Shown piece by piece: positions 24,257-33,884 of a stretch of DNA of 37,776 bases. The notes beneath the pieces are model-generated. The model ran no database searches. It was not told the DNA's origin and was given only the letters and a program-made list of their open reading frames with translations. The translations under genes and the position numbers were made by a program. Numbering within the stretch: position 1 is the stretch's first letter; each line of letters starts with the position of its first letter. Origin of the DNA: Spirochaetales bacterium Spiro_03 (GTDB lineage Bacteria > Spirochaetota > Spirochaetia > Sphaerochaetales > Sphaerochaetaceae); contig LVBE01000062.1 in NCBI GenBank assembly GCA_001603105.1, forward strand, positions 1 to 37,776, written 5' to 3'.

Positions 24257-25900
24257 TGGGACCAGTTTGCCCTGACTGACCAACGATCTGATGATCGCCC
24301 CGATCGCTGGTGCTGCTATATTGGCTCCCCAGATATCACTGCCTTTCGGGTCGTGTGACCCAACATAGATGATGTAGCGGGGCTCGTCGATCGGCACCAT
24401 TGCCAAGGCGCTGGCATAGAGCGCGCCATCGGTGTACGTGCCGCTTTCGACGTTCAAAGTCTGGGCTGTCCCGGTCTTGATACCGACTTTGACGCCATCG
24501 ACCTGTGCCCGTGTACCAGTCCCTTCTGTGGCGGCCTGGGCCATCCCCTCCCTGATCGTCTGTGTTATTGCGGGGTCGAAGACCTGGGCCACTGGGGTGG
24601 GGGTGCGTCGATACAGCAGTGTCCCATCGGCAGTGCTGCGGCGGCTGTAGATCAAGTGGGGGGCCAACAGGACTCCTTGTGGACCGAGGGCGGTCGCCGC
24701 AACGGCGATGTGCAGTGCAGTGGTCAGCAACTCCTGGCCGAAGGCGATGGTCGGTTTGCTGCGCGCTGACCACAGGCTCGGCTCGCTGATCATCGAGCGG
24801 GCTTTGCTGGGCAGATCGATATCCCAGGCGGACGTGAAGCCCAGGTCAACGAGGCCTTTGTAGAATGCATCGGTGTCGGTCTCTAGCGCCCAGTGGGCGA
24901 TCGCCCCGTTGCACGACTTGCTGATCATCGTCTGTGGGTCGACCTTGCCATGGGCCGATGAGCAGGTGATGGTCACCGCCCTACCGCCTGCATTGAACGT
25001 GTATGAGCCGTCACAGAAGAACGGTTCGTCAGTGTGTGCCTGTCCTGCCTTCAGGATCGAGGCGAGGCTGAAGAGCTTGAAGACCGAACCTGGCTCACTG
25101 AGGGCGTTGACTGCGTTGCTGCGCCGCTGATCGGCGCTTGATGCGGCATAGCGGTTTGCGTCATACCATGGCCAGCTGCCAAGGGCGAGGATATCGCCGG
25201 TTGTGGCATCGAGGACGATGGCGGCGCTCCACTGAGGTTCCCACGCATCGGCGATCGCCTGAAGCTGCACATCGACGGCGTACTGGATATCCAGATCGAG
25301 GGTGAGGGTGATCTCATCGCCATAGGTGACCAGTTGGTCGCCGACCTGGGGCCACGGATTGAGGTACTGCTCCTGGCTCAGCTCGATGCCCTCGATGCCC
25401 TCTCCGCTGCTGTTGGTGAAACCGATGACCTGTGAGCCGTGGAAGTGGGCAGGCCAGGAGCGGCCCTCCCGTTTTTCGATGCTCACTTGGTTTTGCAACC
25501 GGTTCTTGGCAAGCGCCTGTCCCAGTTCAGCGGCTGTCTGTTCATCGATCCGATCCTTGATGAGGGCATAGGTCGTATACAGGCTTGCACGCTCGATGAT
25601 CTGTTGGCTACTCATCTGCACAAAGGGGGCGACGACATCGCTGACGAAGGGGAGGTCCTCGATTGCATTGAGGTGGAAGTAGACGCCCCAGTGGGGGGTC
25701 TGGATCGCCAAGATCCTCCCGTTTCGGTCAAGGATCGTCCCCCGTTCCACCCGCTGTGCTACCGCAGGGTCGGTGTAGGTGCGCCCACGCAGCGGCGAGG
25801 CAAGCATCAGGATGGCCACTTTGATCAGCACAGTGATGAACAATAGGGTGATAAGGATCTGCAACAGACCGACATGCGAACGATTTGGACTGGTAGCCAT
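24245..25900 (-). CDS. class B penicillin-binding protein (FtsI/PBP2-type transpeptidase)
   Basis: A 551-residue bitopic class B PBP. It has a short N-terminus, one membrane helix (about residues 13-34), a dimerisation/pedestal region with RGTILDRNGRILA (53-65), and a complete transpeptidase domain. The three active-site motifs are SVFK (272-275, Ser272 nucleophile), SCN (329-331) and KTGT (475-478). It would cross-link peptides made from lipid II, most likely as the partner of FtsW since no other PBP is visible here. It is placed away from the division cluster and inverted, and it lacks C-terminal PASTA repeats. No clear ribosome site precedes ATG 25900. FtsI versus elongation PBP2 cannot be settled from sequence alone. 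Confidence 0.9.
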   Translation of the reverse strand: MATSPNRSHVGLLQILITLLFITVLIKVAILMLASPLRGRTYTDPAVAQRVERGTILDRNGRILAIQTPHWGVYFHLNAIEDLPFVSDVVAPFVQMSSQQIIERASLYTTYALIKDRIDEQTAAELGQALAKNRLQNQVSIEKREGRSWPAHFHGSQVIGFTNSSGEGIEGIELSQEQYLNPWPQVGDQLVTYGDEITLTLDLDIQYAVDVQLQAIADAWEPQWSAAIVLDATTGDILALGSWPWYDANRYAASSADQRRSNAVNALSEPGSVFKLFSLASILKAGQAHTDEPFFCDGSYTFNAGGRAVTITCSSAHGKVDPQTMISKSCNGAIAHWALETDTDAFYKGLVDLGFTSAWDIDLPSKARSMISEPSLWSARSKPTIAFGQELLTTALHIAVAATALGPQGVLLAPHLIYSRRSTADGTLLYRRTPTPVAQVFDPAITQTIREGMAQAATEGTGTRAQVDGVKVGIKTGTAQTLNVESGTYTDGALYASALAMVPIDEPRYIIYVGSHDPKGSDIWGANIAAPAIGAIIRSLVSQGKLVPSRE

Positions 25901-25914
25901 CTTGGATTTATACT
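25885..25914 (+). promoter_or_regulatory. possible promoter of the LysM-LytM gene
   Basis: TTGGAC (25885-25890), an 18-base spacer, TATACT (25909-25914) in the short divergent gap. The -10 is good and the -35 weak. Confidence 0.35.
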
Positions 25915-25941
25915 ACTATGGAGGAAAGGTAATGTCGAGCG

Positions 25942-27033
25942 ATGGCAAAAGATTATTATGATGACATGGAAAACCAGTACCCACGCCATGGGGGACGGGA
26001 TGGAGGCAGCCGACCGAGCAAGACCCTGATCGTGACCATTGTGTTCGGAATCGCGATCTGTGTCGCGGTGATCGTCGTCTGGTACCGCTTCTTCCCCCAG
26101 ACCCAGTCACAGCAGGGTCAGCAGGTGGTCATCGTCCAGCCGGCGACCGAGATTCCCACCGTCAGCGATGCACCGCAACTTACGCAGCCTCCCACTGCCG
26201 CCAAGGCCGATGACCAGCGCACCCCAGTCTTGGAGGAGCGCAGCCAAGCCGTCTCACTCAGCGATCGACCGATAACAAGAGAGGGCACTTCGGTTGGGGT
26301 GCAGTATGCGACCCACAAGGTAGCGGCAGGTGAGGACCTCTCCTCGATCGCCGCACTCTATGGACTTACCACCCAGACGTTGATCAGTGTCAACCAAATT
26401 CGCAATGTCCAGGCGATCGTGGAGGGGGTGAGCCTGAGGATTCCTGATCGCGACGGCCAGCTCTATACCGTACGTGAGGGGGATATGCTCTCCACAATCG
26501 CCCGCCGCTACAGTCCGACGCTGGGCTGGAAGAGCCTTCAGGAAGTCAATGGGCTGAAGAGTGAGATCATCACCGTCGGTCAGCAGCTCTTCATCCCCGA
26601 CACAACTCGCGCCGCCTCGGTCCCACTTGCTGACCGCTCGCCCATCCAATTTGAGAAGCCGACTATAGGCAAGGTGACCACCCTCTTTGGCCAGCCGTGG
26701 ATCAATCCGGCTACCGGATCGTCGGAGCAGTTGTCCGGAATCCTCATCCAGGGTAGCTGGGGCCAAGCGGTAGTCGCCGCCGGTAGCGGTCAGGTCGTCG
26801 ATGCTGGCTATGAGGTGCAAGGCAAGGGGCGCTTTGTGACCCTCAGCCATGAGGGCGGGTATCGGACCAGCTACCATCACCTGGAGAACGTCGAGGTGAA
26901 GATCGGCATGACGCTGCCAAAGGGTGGGGTCATTGGCTCGATTGGGACAAGCGGGACCGATTGGCAAAAGCCCACGCTCTTCTTCAGCATCGAGCAGTCT
27001 GGCATCTCGCTCGATCCCAGCCAGTTCTTCTAG
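25942..27033 (+). CDS. LysM protein with inactive LytM (M23-like) domain
   Basis: A 363-residue membrane-anchored envelope protein: a basic/acidic cytoplasmic head, one membrane helix (29-47), a Gln/Pro/Thr-rich linker, LysM 1 (122-168), LysM 2 (174-219) and a LytM/M23 domain (about 262-352). LysM binds peptidoglycan glycan chains. The M23 zinc ligands are lost: HxxxD is Leu264 and Leu268, and HxH is Thr345 and Phe347; only His313 of the YHHL strand remains. This is the NlpD/EnvC situation, where a dead LytM domain activates amidases, so an amidase-activator role during division is inferred. AGGAAAGG lies 12 bases before ATG 25942. Its stop shares the palindrome CTAG with the secA stop. Confidence 0.85.
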   Translation: MAKDYYDDMENQYPRHGGRDGGSRPSKTLIVTIVFGIAICVAVIVVWYRFFPQTQSQQGQQVVIVQPATEIPTVSDAPQLTQPPTAAKADDQRTPVLEERSQAVSLSDRPITREGTSVGVQYATHKVAAGEDLSSIAALYGLTTQTLISVNQIRNVQAIVEGVSLRIPDRDGQLYTVREGDMLSTIARRYSPTLGWKSLQEVNGLKSEIITVGQQLFIPDTTRAASVPLADRSPIQFEKPTIGKVTTLFGQPWINPATGSSEQLSGILIQGSWGQAVVAAGSGQVVDAGYEVQGKGRFVTLSHEGGYRTSYHHLENVEVKIGMTLPKGGVIGSIGTSGTDWQKPTLFFSIEQSGISLDPSQFF

Positions 27034-29792
27034 CGTCCGTGACAGTGTTTGTACTTCTTGCCACTGCCACAGGGGCAGGGGTCGTTGCGCCCCACCTTCG
27101 GCTCTGAGCGCCTAACGGTCACCGTCGACCCATCCTCGTTCACCCCTGACCGCCGCGCTGGGCCTTGGGAGCCCTGGGCAAAGGTGGCATGGCTGCTATG
27201 GCTTTCGACGATCCGTTGCTGGCCACGCTGACGCTGCCTGCCCTGATCATCGCTCTTGATCTGGACCCTGACCAGTGTCTGGGCGAGGATCAGGCGGATG
27301 GAGTCGAGCATCTCAGTGAAGATTTCAAAGCCCTCGACCTTGTACTCGACCAAGGGGTTTTTCTGCGCATAGGTGCGCAGTCCCACCGATTCGCGCAACT
27401 CCTCCAGGAGCGTGAGATGATCCTGCCAGCGTAGGTCGATCTGTCTGAGGTAGTTGAAGCGCAAGAAGTCGTTGAACGGCTGCTCTCCGGTTATGGCGAC
27501 TTTCGCATCGATCTCCCGATCGATGGCACCACTGACGAACGCCTTGTACTCATCCGCTGACGCACTCTCGGCAGGGAAGGTGAGGCTGAGGTGGAAGGTC
27601 GCTTCAACCGCCTCGGCGATCGCCTTAGCCGGGTGCTCACCCTTGGTTGCAGCTAGCGCTTCATCGACCAAGGAGGAGGCGATGTCGTGGCAACTCTGTC
27701 GGACCCGGCCGATCAGGTCGCTGTCGCTGAGGATGGCGTCGCGCTCCGCGTAGAGGTAGTTGCGCTGCTCATTGAGCACATCGTCATAGTCAAGCAGGTG
27801 CTTACGGATCTCGAAGTTGCGATCTTCGACGCGGCGCTGCGCCTTCTCGATGGCGTTTGTGAGCATCCGATGCTCGATCGGCTCACCATCCTGCATGCCG
27901 ATTCGGCCGAGCATCGTGCGTAGGTTGTCACTGGCGAAGAGACGCATCAGTGGATCTTCGAGGCTTACGAAGAAGCGGCTGGTACCCGGATCGCCCTGTC
28001 GTCCGCTTCGTCCGCGCAGCTGGTTGTCGATGCGCCTGGACTCGTGTCGTTCAGTGCCGAGGATATACAGGCCACCGAGGGCCTTGACCTCCTCGTAGTC
28101 GCGCTTCCAACTCTCCGCTAGACGTGCGACCGCTGCCTCAAGCTCCTCTGCACGTGCCTCGGTCCCCACCTGCGCACGGGCGCGGGCCTCAAGGCTGCCG
28201 CCGAGCTTGATGTCGGTTCCGCGACCAGCCATGTTGGTGGCGATGGTGACCGCTCCCTTCGATCCAGCCTGCTCGATGATCAACGCCTCACGGCCATGGT
28301 TCTTGGCGTTGAGCACCTCGTGCTTGATGCCCATGCGCCTGAGCATCGAGGAGATCAGCTCACTCTTCTCGATCGAGATGGTGCCGACGAGGATCGGCTG
28401 TCCTGTGGCATGGACGCGCTGGATCTCATCACAGATCGCCTGGTATTTGAATGTCTCGCTATAGTAGACCAGGTCGGGGTGGTCGGTGCGGGCGATCGGT
28501 TTGTTGGTGGGAATCACTACGACATCAAGGCCGTAGATCTTCAAAAACTCCGGCGCCTCGGTGTCAGCGGTACCGGTCATACCGCTGATCTTCTCATACA
28601 TGCGAAAGAAGTTCTGGAACGTGATCGTGGCAAGGGTTTTGTTCTGGCCCAAAATCTTGATGCGCTCCTTCGCCTCGATCGCCTGATGCAGGCCGTCGCT
28701 ATAGCGCCTGCCGTAGAGGATGCGCCCGGTAAACTCATCGACGATCTGCACCTGCCCGTCGACGACGACGTAGTCGACATCGACAAAGAAGAGCCGATGG
28801 GCCCTGACCGCTTGGGTCACATAGTGGACGAACTCAAAGTTTCCTTCCTCATAGATCGAGCCATGGATGACCTTGTGTTTATTCAACAGCTCCTCCATGT
28901 GAATCATCCCCTGGTTGGTGAAGGTGACCCGTTTTTGCTTTTCATCGATCTTGTAGTCACCCCTCTCATCGAACGGTTGGGCGTTACGGTCAAAGCGGGC
29001 GAGCGGGTCAGCTTCGTAGTAGTCATCCGTCTCTGGGTCTTTCTCACACTCGACGAGCAGCATGGCGATGCGTTCGGCGCCGGCGACCTGGGCCGAATCA
29101 TCCTCGCTCTGCCCGCTGATGATCAGCGGGGTGCGCGCTTCATCGATGAGAATCGAGTCAATCTCGTCGATGATGCAAAAGTGGTGCTCAGGCTGGATCT
29201 TCTCGGCCAGCGACCACTTCATGTTGTCACGCAGATAGTCAAAGCCGAACTCATTGTTGGTGCCGTAGGTGATATCCATCGCATAGGCGTGGCGCTTGGC
29301 CTCGTTGTCCATCTCCGACAAGATCGTGCCGACGCTGAGGCCGAGGTACTCATATACCGGGCCCATCCACGCCGCGTCACGGGCGGCAAGGTAGTCGTTG
29401 ACCGTGATGACATGGACCCCCCGACCAGTAAGAGCGTTCAGATAGGCAGCAGGCACACACGTCAACGTCTTGCCTTCACCGGTCTTCATCTCAAGGATCT
29501 TGCCCTGGTGCAGGACCGCAGCTCCCATGATCTGCACATCGTAGTGGCGCTCGCCGAGGGTCCGTCTGGCCGCCTCCCGTGCCAGGGCGAACGCCTTGGG
29601 CAGAAGCGCATCGAGGCTGGTCCCTTCCTTGATCAGGTGCTTGAAGTGCTCGGTCTGCTCCTTGAACGCTTCTGCGCTCAGGTCTCTGGCCCACGCCTCT
29701 TGGGCGTTGACTGCCTCGACGATGGGACGCAGTGCCTTGATGTCTTTCTGTTGTTTGGTGCCGAACAGTGCGCTTATCAGTGATTTGCCCAT
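27030..29792 (-). CDS. secA: protein translocase ATPase SecA
   Basis: A 920-residue preprotein translocase motor that drives secretion through SecYEG. Walker A MKTGEGKT is at residues 102-109, [19 protein letters not shown] is the Walker B/DEAD region, and [14 protein letters not shown] lies in the second helicase domain. The C-terminus ends in the zinc finger [17 protein letters not shown], which binds SecB or membranes. ATG 29792 is chosen: AAGGA lies nine bases upstream, and [15 protein letters not shown] is a typical start, while in-frame codons further upstream have no conserved sequence. Convergent with the LysM gene, sharing a four-base overlap. Confidence 0.97.
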   Translation of the reverse strand: MGKSLISALFGTKQQKDIKALRPIVEAVNAQEAWARDLSAEAFKEQTEHFKHLIKEGTSLDALLPKAFALAREAARRTLGERHYDVQIMGAAVLHQGKILEMKTGEGKTLTCVPAAYLNALTGRGVHVITVNDYLAARDAAWMGPVYEYLGLSVGTILSEMDNEAKRHAYAMDITYGTNNEFGFDYLRDNMKWSLAEKIQPEHHFCIIDEIDSILIDEARTPLIISGQSEDDSAQVAGAERIAMLLVECEKDPETDDYYEADPLARFDRNAQPFDERGDYKIDEKQKRVTFTNQGMIHMEELLNKHKVIHGSIYEEGNFEFVHYVTQAVRAHRLFFVDVDYVVVDGQVQIVDEFTGRILYGRRYSDGLHQAIEAKERIKILGQNKTLATITFQNFFRMYEKISGMTGTADTEAPEFLKIYGLDVVVIPTNKPIARTDHPDLVYYSETFKYQAICDEIQRVHATGQPILVGTISIEKSELISSMLRRMGIKHEVLNAKNHGREALIIEQAGSKGAVTIATNMAGRGTDIKLGGSLEARARAQVGTEARAEELEAAVARLAESWKRDYEEVKALGGLYILGTERHESRRIDNQLRGRSGRQGDPGTSRFFVSLEDPLMRLFASDNLRTMLGRIGMQDGEPIEHRMLTNAIEKAQRRVEDRNFEIRKHLLDYDDVLNEQRNYLYAERDAILSDSDLIGRVRQSCHDIASSLVDEALAATKGEHPAKAIAEAVEATFHLSLTFPAESASADEYKAFVSGAIDREIDAKVAITGEQPFNDFLRFNYLRQIDLRWQDHLTLLEELRESVGLRTYAQKNPLVEYKVEGFEIFTEMLDSIRLILAQTLVRVQIKSDDQGRQRQRGQQRIVESHSSHATFAQGSQGPARRSGVNEDGSTVTVRRSEPKVGRNDPCPCGSGKKYKHCHGR

Positions 29793-29941
29793 GCTTTTGA
29801 TTCCTTGTTGGTGGGAAGCCCCAACGCCAAGTATACTCATTCTCAGAGGATGGGAAAAGGGAGAAAGGGAAAAACAGGCGGGACAATTATACCCAGCTGT
29901 ATCAATATGGGCCATATTCGCTGTTCAGATTCTTGCAAGTA

Positions 29942-29950
29942 TGGTACGAT
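29942..29950 (+). promoter_or_regulatory. extended -10 promoter element of the murG operon
   Basis: TGGTACGAT at 29942-29950 is identical to the element before the degT-like gene (297-305). A weak TGTTCA lies 17 bases upstream (29922-29927). Transcription would start around 29956-29957, at the murG ATG itself, suggesting a leaderless message. Confidence 0.35.
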
Positions 29951-29955
29951 GGGCC

Positions 29956-31035
29956 ATGGTCGTCTGCTATACCGGGGGAGGGACCCTTGGCCATGTCTAT
30001 CCAGCCCTTGCTGTGCATGAAGTCCTGGGCCATGATGCGAACTACGAGGCGTTCTTCATCGGTCGCCGTGACCGACAGGAGCGGGAACTCGTTGAACGGA
30101 CAGGTATGCCGTTCTACGGCATTGCAGCAGGGAAGGTCCGTCGCTATCGCTCGGCTCGTAACCTTGCCACCCCGTTTTTGAGTGCACTGGGGTTTTTGCA
30201 CGCCATGGCGATCCTCCTTAGGCGGCGAGCTGATGTGCTCTTCTCAAAGGGTGGGTTTGTCACCCCACCGGTGGTCTTGGCAGCATGGCTGTTGGGCATC
30301 CCCGTCATAAGCCACGAGAGCGACCTCACCGCTGGCCTTGCCACCAGGATCAACAGCCGCTTCTCCCGCCTTGTGTGCACCCCGACGGTGGAGGGATACT
30401 CCGCCCTGAAAGCCAAGGTGGTCGCCACCGGATCACCGATCCGCTCAAGTCTGTTGGACTACAAGCGCGCCTCGGCCGAATTGCCATTCCTCAAGGAGGG
30501 TGAGCCTCTGCTCTTGGTCCTCGGCGGCAGCAAAGGGGCTACAGAGATCAATGCGCTGGTGCACGAGAGCCTCGATGAGCTGGTCAAGTACGCCCATGTC
30601 TACCATCAGTGCGGACCAGGCAAGGTCATACCGGTGGTCAAAGAGCGCTACACCCAGGTCGAGTTCATAGACCACCTGATGCCAGCCTTGCTCGACCGTG
30701 CAGATTTGGTGGTCAGTCGGGCCGGGGCGAACACCATCGCCGAGCTCGCTCTCTTTGCCACACCGGCTCTGTTGATCCCGCTTTCGCCGTCGTTCAGCCG
30801 TGGCGATCAGGTGGAGAACGCCAAAGCCCTTGCAGAACACGGTGCAGCGCGGGTACTCTTGGATCAGATTGACGCACGGACGTTCGCATCGGAAGTACGT
30901 GCCTTGTTGGATGATGAAGCGGCCCGTCGGGCCTATGGCAACGCAATTGGCACGCTGGCACAGCCAGAGAGTGCAGCCCTGATCGCTGATTTGATCAGAG
31001 GCGAGAAGAGGAGGCGCTCATGCAGTGGGGAGTGA
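29956..31035 (+). CDS. murG: UDP-GlcNAc:lipid I GlcNAc transferase MurG
   Basis: A 359-residue GT28 glycosyltransferase that adds GlcNAc to lipid I to form lipid II on the cytoplasmic membrane face. The first glycine-rich loop YTGGGTLGHVYPAL is at the N-terminus. FSKGGFVTPPVVLAAW, then SHESDLTAGLATR, LVLGGSKGATEIN and SRAGANTIAELALF with DQVENA complete the two Rossmann domains. ATG 29956 puts the glycine loop in the normal place; ATG 29941 would add five residues and also lacks a ribosome site. It is outside the division cluster here and leads a run of overlapping genes. The last 16 bases overlap cvpA. Confidence 0.94.
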   Translation: MVVCYTGGGTLGHVYPALAVHEVLGHDANYEAFFIGRRDRQERELVERTGMPFYGIAAGKVRRYRSARNLATPFLSALGFLHAMAILLRRRADVLFSKGGFVTPPVVLAAWLLGIPVISHESDLTAGLATRINSRFSRLVCTPTVEGYSALKAKVVATGSPIRSSLLDYKRASAELPFLKEGEPLLLVLGGSKGATEINALVHESLDELVKYAHVYHQCGPGKVIPVVKERYTQVEFIDHLMPALLDRADLVVSRAGANTIAELALFATPALLIPLSPSFSRGDQVENAKALAEHGAARVLLDQIDARTFASEVRALLDDEAARRAYGNAIGTLAQPESAALIADLIRGEKRRRSCSGE

Positions 31036-31547
31036 CCATCGGATCGATCTACTTCAACTCGATCGACATCATTGTCTTCAGTCTTGCGATCATCGCCGGG
31101 ATCGTCGGCACCCTTACGGGCTTTGCCAAGGCATTCGCCCATCGATCAGGATACATCGTCGGCTTCTTCTCCGCTCTGATGTTCACCAAGATGGTAGCCG
31201 AGCTGCTCAGCCAGTCCTTCTACCTTTCGCCCTTCTTGGCAAGCCTGGTTGCCTGGATAGTCCTCTTCTTGGTCGGCTACCTCCTGATGCGAGTCGTCGG
31301 TACGCTTTTGGAGACTGCCCTCACCGCTACCGGCCTCAAGCCGGTCAATGCGCTATTGGGCTTCTTGTGGGGGGTGGTGGAGCTCACCATCAGCTGTGCG
31401 CTCATTCTCTATGTCCTTGAGCTGCAGCGTGCCATCGATCTCTCCTCTATCATGGATCAGAGCCAATTTGTCATCATCGTCGTGCGCCCGCTGGTCCCCG
31501 AATCTTTTGGCTGGCTCACCTCAACGGCAGGCCTTGCCCATGTTTGA
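31020..31547 (+). CDS. CvpA family membrane protein
   Basis: A 175-residue protein with four strongly hydrophobic helices and the CvpA pattern: an N-terminal NSIDIIVFSLAIIAGIVGTLTGF, then GYIVGFFSALMF, a central WIVLFLVGYLLMRVVGTLLE helix and a small loop before NALLGFLWGVVE. CvpA proteins are implicated in envelope homeostasis and colicin V export, and the molecular function is unsettled. AGAGGAGG at 31007-31014 decides ATG 31020. The gene overlaps murG by 16 bases and holB by 8, so it is translated as part of this run. Confidence 0.82.
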   Translation: MQWGVTIGSIYFNSIDIIVFSLAIIAGIVGTLTGFAKAFAHRSGYIVGFFSALMFTKMVAELLSQSFYLSPFLASLVAWIVLFLVGYLLMRVVGTLLETALTATGLKPVNALLGFLWGVVELTISCALILYVLELQRAIDLSSIMDQSQFVIIVVRPLVPESFGWLTSTAGLAHV

Positions 31548-32694
31548 GACCCTCTCAGCCCTGCAGCCTGAGAACGCTGAGCACATCGAAGCCCAATTGC
31601 AGCAGGGCCGCTTTGCCCAGGTAAACCTCTTCTCTGGCCCTGCCTACAGCCTCAGGATGAGCTTTGCACTGGAGTGCATCCGAGTCTTGGAGTGCCAAGG
31701 CAATGGTACGCTGTGGTGTCCCTGCCAATCGTGTACCAGTTGGCGTACCCTTTCGATGGAGAATCTTGTCATCGTCAGCCGCCGTGACCACCGCAGTATC
31801 ATCGAAAGCGCGATCGAAGCCTGGGAGCGGTTGGGCACCGATGAGCGTCGCTACCACCTCATCCGGGCAATCAGGATCTTGCTACTCGCATACCACCCCC
31901 AGCTGGCTACGCTCGCTGAAGCGGCAGCACTCAACGACCTGCTGACCCAGGTCGATGGACAAGACGGCCAAGAGCAGGGCCAGCGGTCAAAAATGGCCAA
32001 GGATCTGCGCCAGGGGCTTCGCCGTCTTTTGGCGGAAGCGAAGAAGAACCCGACGATCACCATCGCCCAAGTTCGCTCGATCGCCGAGTGGGTCAGCCGC
32101 TCGTCGGTCGGCAGCGATCGGCGCTACATCATCATCGAGGCGATGGAGGAGACGAACATGGCAGCGCGCAACGCCCTGCTCAAGCTCTTGGAGGAGCCGC
32201 CAGAGGGTGTGTACTTCTTCCTCATCAGCGAGCATCCGAACCGGATCATGCAGACGATCCTCTCGCGTAGCCGACACACTCGCTTTGGCTCGCTCACCAA
32301 AGAAGCGGTGGCTCGCTATCTCCAATCCTGGTACCCTGACAAGACCTACCCGTCTCTAGGCAGCTACTTTTTGGAACACGGAGGCCTTGACCTGCGAGCC
32401 CTCGCTCAGGCAGCCGATACTATCAAAGACTCGATCATACGCTCTGATGCGGTATCGTCTGTAGACCTTGCCACGATCCTCGCCTCCATCGATGCAATGG
32501 ATGGCTATGAGCACTTCTTGCACCTGTTGGTGGAAGGGCTTGCCTCTGCCCAGCGCCTAGGAGAGCTCGATACGCTTCGTGCCAGCGTTTTGATGCGCTC
32601 GATCGCCCAAAGCTACTTTGAGGGTGAACTCTACAACCAGGATGTTCGGATGATGGGCCAAGGGCTGTACTACACTCTTTTGGAGGTGCGATGA
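31540..32694 (+). CDS. holB: DNA polymerase III delta-prime-like clamp-loader subunit
   Basis: A 384-residue AAA+ protein of the clamp-loader type. The place of a P-loop near residues 32-40 (FSGPAYSLRM) has no GKT, as in delta-prime, which does not bind ATP. A cysteine cluster, Cys52, Cys60, Cys62 and Cys65, matches the delta-prime zinc module. EAMEETNMAARNALLKLLEEPPEGVYFFLIS followed by ILSRSRHTRF is the diagnostic sensor/SRC-like block. A long insertion (about residues 95-170) between the zinc module and the Walker B region is unusual. It overlaps cvpA by 8 bases and the kinase gene by 4. Confidence 0.85.
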   Translation: MFETLSALQPENAEHIEAQLQQGRFAQVNLFSGPAYSLRMSFALECIRVLECQGNGTLWCPCQSCTSWRTLSMENLVIVSRRDHRSIIESAIEAWERLGTDERRYHLIRAIRILLLAYHPQLATLAEAAALNDLLTQVDGQDGQEQGQRSKMAKDLRQGLRRLLAEAKKNPTITIAQVRSIAEWVSRSSVGSDRRYIIIEAMEETNMAARNALLKLLEEPPEGVYFFLISEHPNRIMQTILSRSRHTRFGSLTKEAVARYLQSWYPDKTYPSLGSYFLEHGGLDLRALAQAADTIKDSIIRSDAVSSVDLATILASIDAMDGYEHFLHLLVEGLASAQRLGELDTLRASVLMRSIAQSYFEGELYNQDVRMMGQGLYYTLLEVR

Positions 32695-33884
32695 GAAAGT
32701 TTGTCCAACGGGCAATCGCCAAGATCGACCAACTCGATTCACGCCAGATCGTCGCCGTACTGGAGAGCCTGTCCACTGAGCTGGAGATGCTGGAAAATGT
32801 GCTTGAGTCGATCGACGATGGGGTGATCCTCACCGATGCCAAGTTCATCATCCGCTACGCAACGGCCAACTGCCGTACCTTGGTGCCGATGATCCGTAGC
32901 CGCTCCTACGAGGGGATGGCCTTGGAGGAGGCCATCACCGATGAGCATGTGATGGCCTTCATCAAGGCCCAGGCACAGGTGCGTAGCGATGATGAGGAGA
33001 ATGAGTTCTCCTTTCAAAAGGGAGACAAGATCCAGACGGTGGCCATCTCTGTCACCTCCTATCAGATGCAGCGCCCAGCCGGTGCACACTTTTTTGTGAT
33101 CATGATCACCGACGTCACTGCCCACAATGCCGCTGAGCGCCGCCTGAGGCGCAGCGAGAACCTCGCCAGCATGACGACGATGGCCGCAGGGGTGGCCCAT
33201 GAGATCAAGAACCCCCTTGCTGCGATGGATATCCATCTGCAGCTTCTGCGCAAGGCATTCATCAGAAACGGTTGTCTTACCAGCGACGATGCCGATCGCT
33301 ACCTCAATGTGCTTGAGGAGGAGATAACCCGACTGAACACGATCGTCGTCGACTTCCTCTTCGCTGTCCGCCCGCTAGACAGCCGCCTGCGCCTTGGGCA
33401 GATCAGGGCGACGGTGCGAGAGGTATGCGACTTTGCAAAAGTCGAGCTCGCCGCCCACAAAATCACCCTAAGCGAAAAGATCGCGTCCTTTCTGCCGCGC
33501 ATCAACTACGATGACCATCTCGTCAAGCAAGCATTGCTCAACCTCATCAAGAACGCGATGGCGGCGATGGAAGGCGGTGGGACCTTGGTCGTAGAGGTGC
33601 GTCATGAGGGCAATGAGTTGCTCCTCGCCGTCAGCGACACCGGGGTGGGCATGGATGACGAGACGATCGCCAAGCTCTTTGAGCCGTACTTCACCACCAA
33701 GGCCAGCGGTACCGGCCTTGGGCTGACGATGGTCTATAAGATCATGAAGGAGCATGGAGGGGACGTGACCGTCCACTCCAAGAAGGGGGAGGGGACGGTC
33801 TTTACCCTCCACTTCCCAGTTCCTGAGAGTGAATATCTTGCCTTAAGTGAGGGCAGGCAGCTGGAGACAACCTATGAAACGTAG
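32691..33884 (+). CDS. cytoplasmic PAS sensor histidine kinase, NtrB/AtoS-like
   Basis: A 397-residue histidine kinase with no membrane helix. An N-terminal coiled segment leads to a PAS-like domain (about 32-145: VLESIDDGVILTDAKFIIRYAT...). The HisKA phosphoacceptor motif AAGVAHEIKNPLAAMDI has His170. The HATPase_c domain shows the N box (LLNLIKNAMAAM), DTGVGM and GTGLGLTM. It senses an intracellular cue through PAS; the signal is unknown. It overlaps holB by four bases (ATGA) and its cognate regulator gene by 11 bases, which argues for a dedicated pair. Similar AtoS/AtoC-type pairs are annotated in Treponema. Confidence 0.9.
   Translation: MRKFVQRAIAKIDQLDSRQIVAVLESLSTELEMLENVLESIDDGVILTDAKFIIRYATANCRTLVPMIRSRSYEGMALEEAITDEHVMAFIKAQAQVRSDDEENEFSFQKGDKIQTVAISVTSYQMQRPAGAHFFVIMITDVTAHNAAERRLRRSENLASMTTMAAGVAHEIKNPLAAMDIHLQLLRKAFIRNGCLTSDDADRYLNVLEEEITRLNTIVVDFLFAVRPLDSRLRLGQIRATVREVCDFAKVELAAHKITLSEKIASFLPRINYDDHLVKQALLNLIKNAMAAMEGGGTLVVEVRHEGNELLLAVSDTGVGMDDETIAKLFEPYFTTKASGTGLGLTMVYKIMKEHGGDVTVHSKKGEGTVFTLHFPVPESEYLALSEGRQLETTYET

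Noticed and set aside
25932-25961. Nine-codon leader frame (ATG 25932) ahead of the LysM gene
   Set aside because: AAAGG is only two bases from this ATG, the peptide is featureless, and the same ribosome site can serve ATG 25942.
28296-29783. 495-codon open frame on the plus strand
   Set aside because: It lies wholly antisense to the clear secA gene and has low-complexity Val/Asp/Leu-rich sequence with no recognisable motif; a GC-rich shadow frame.
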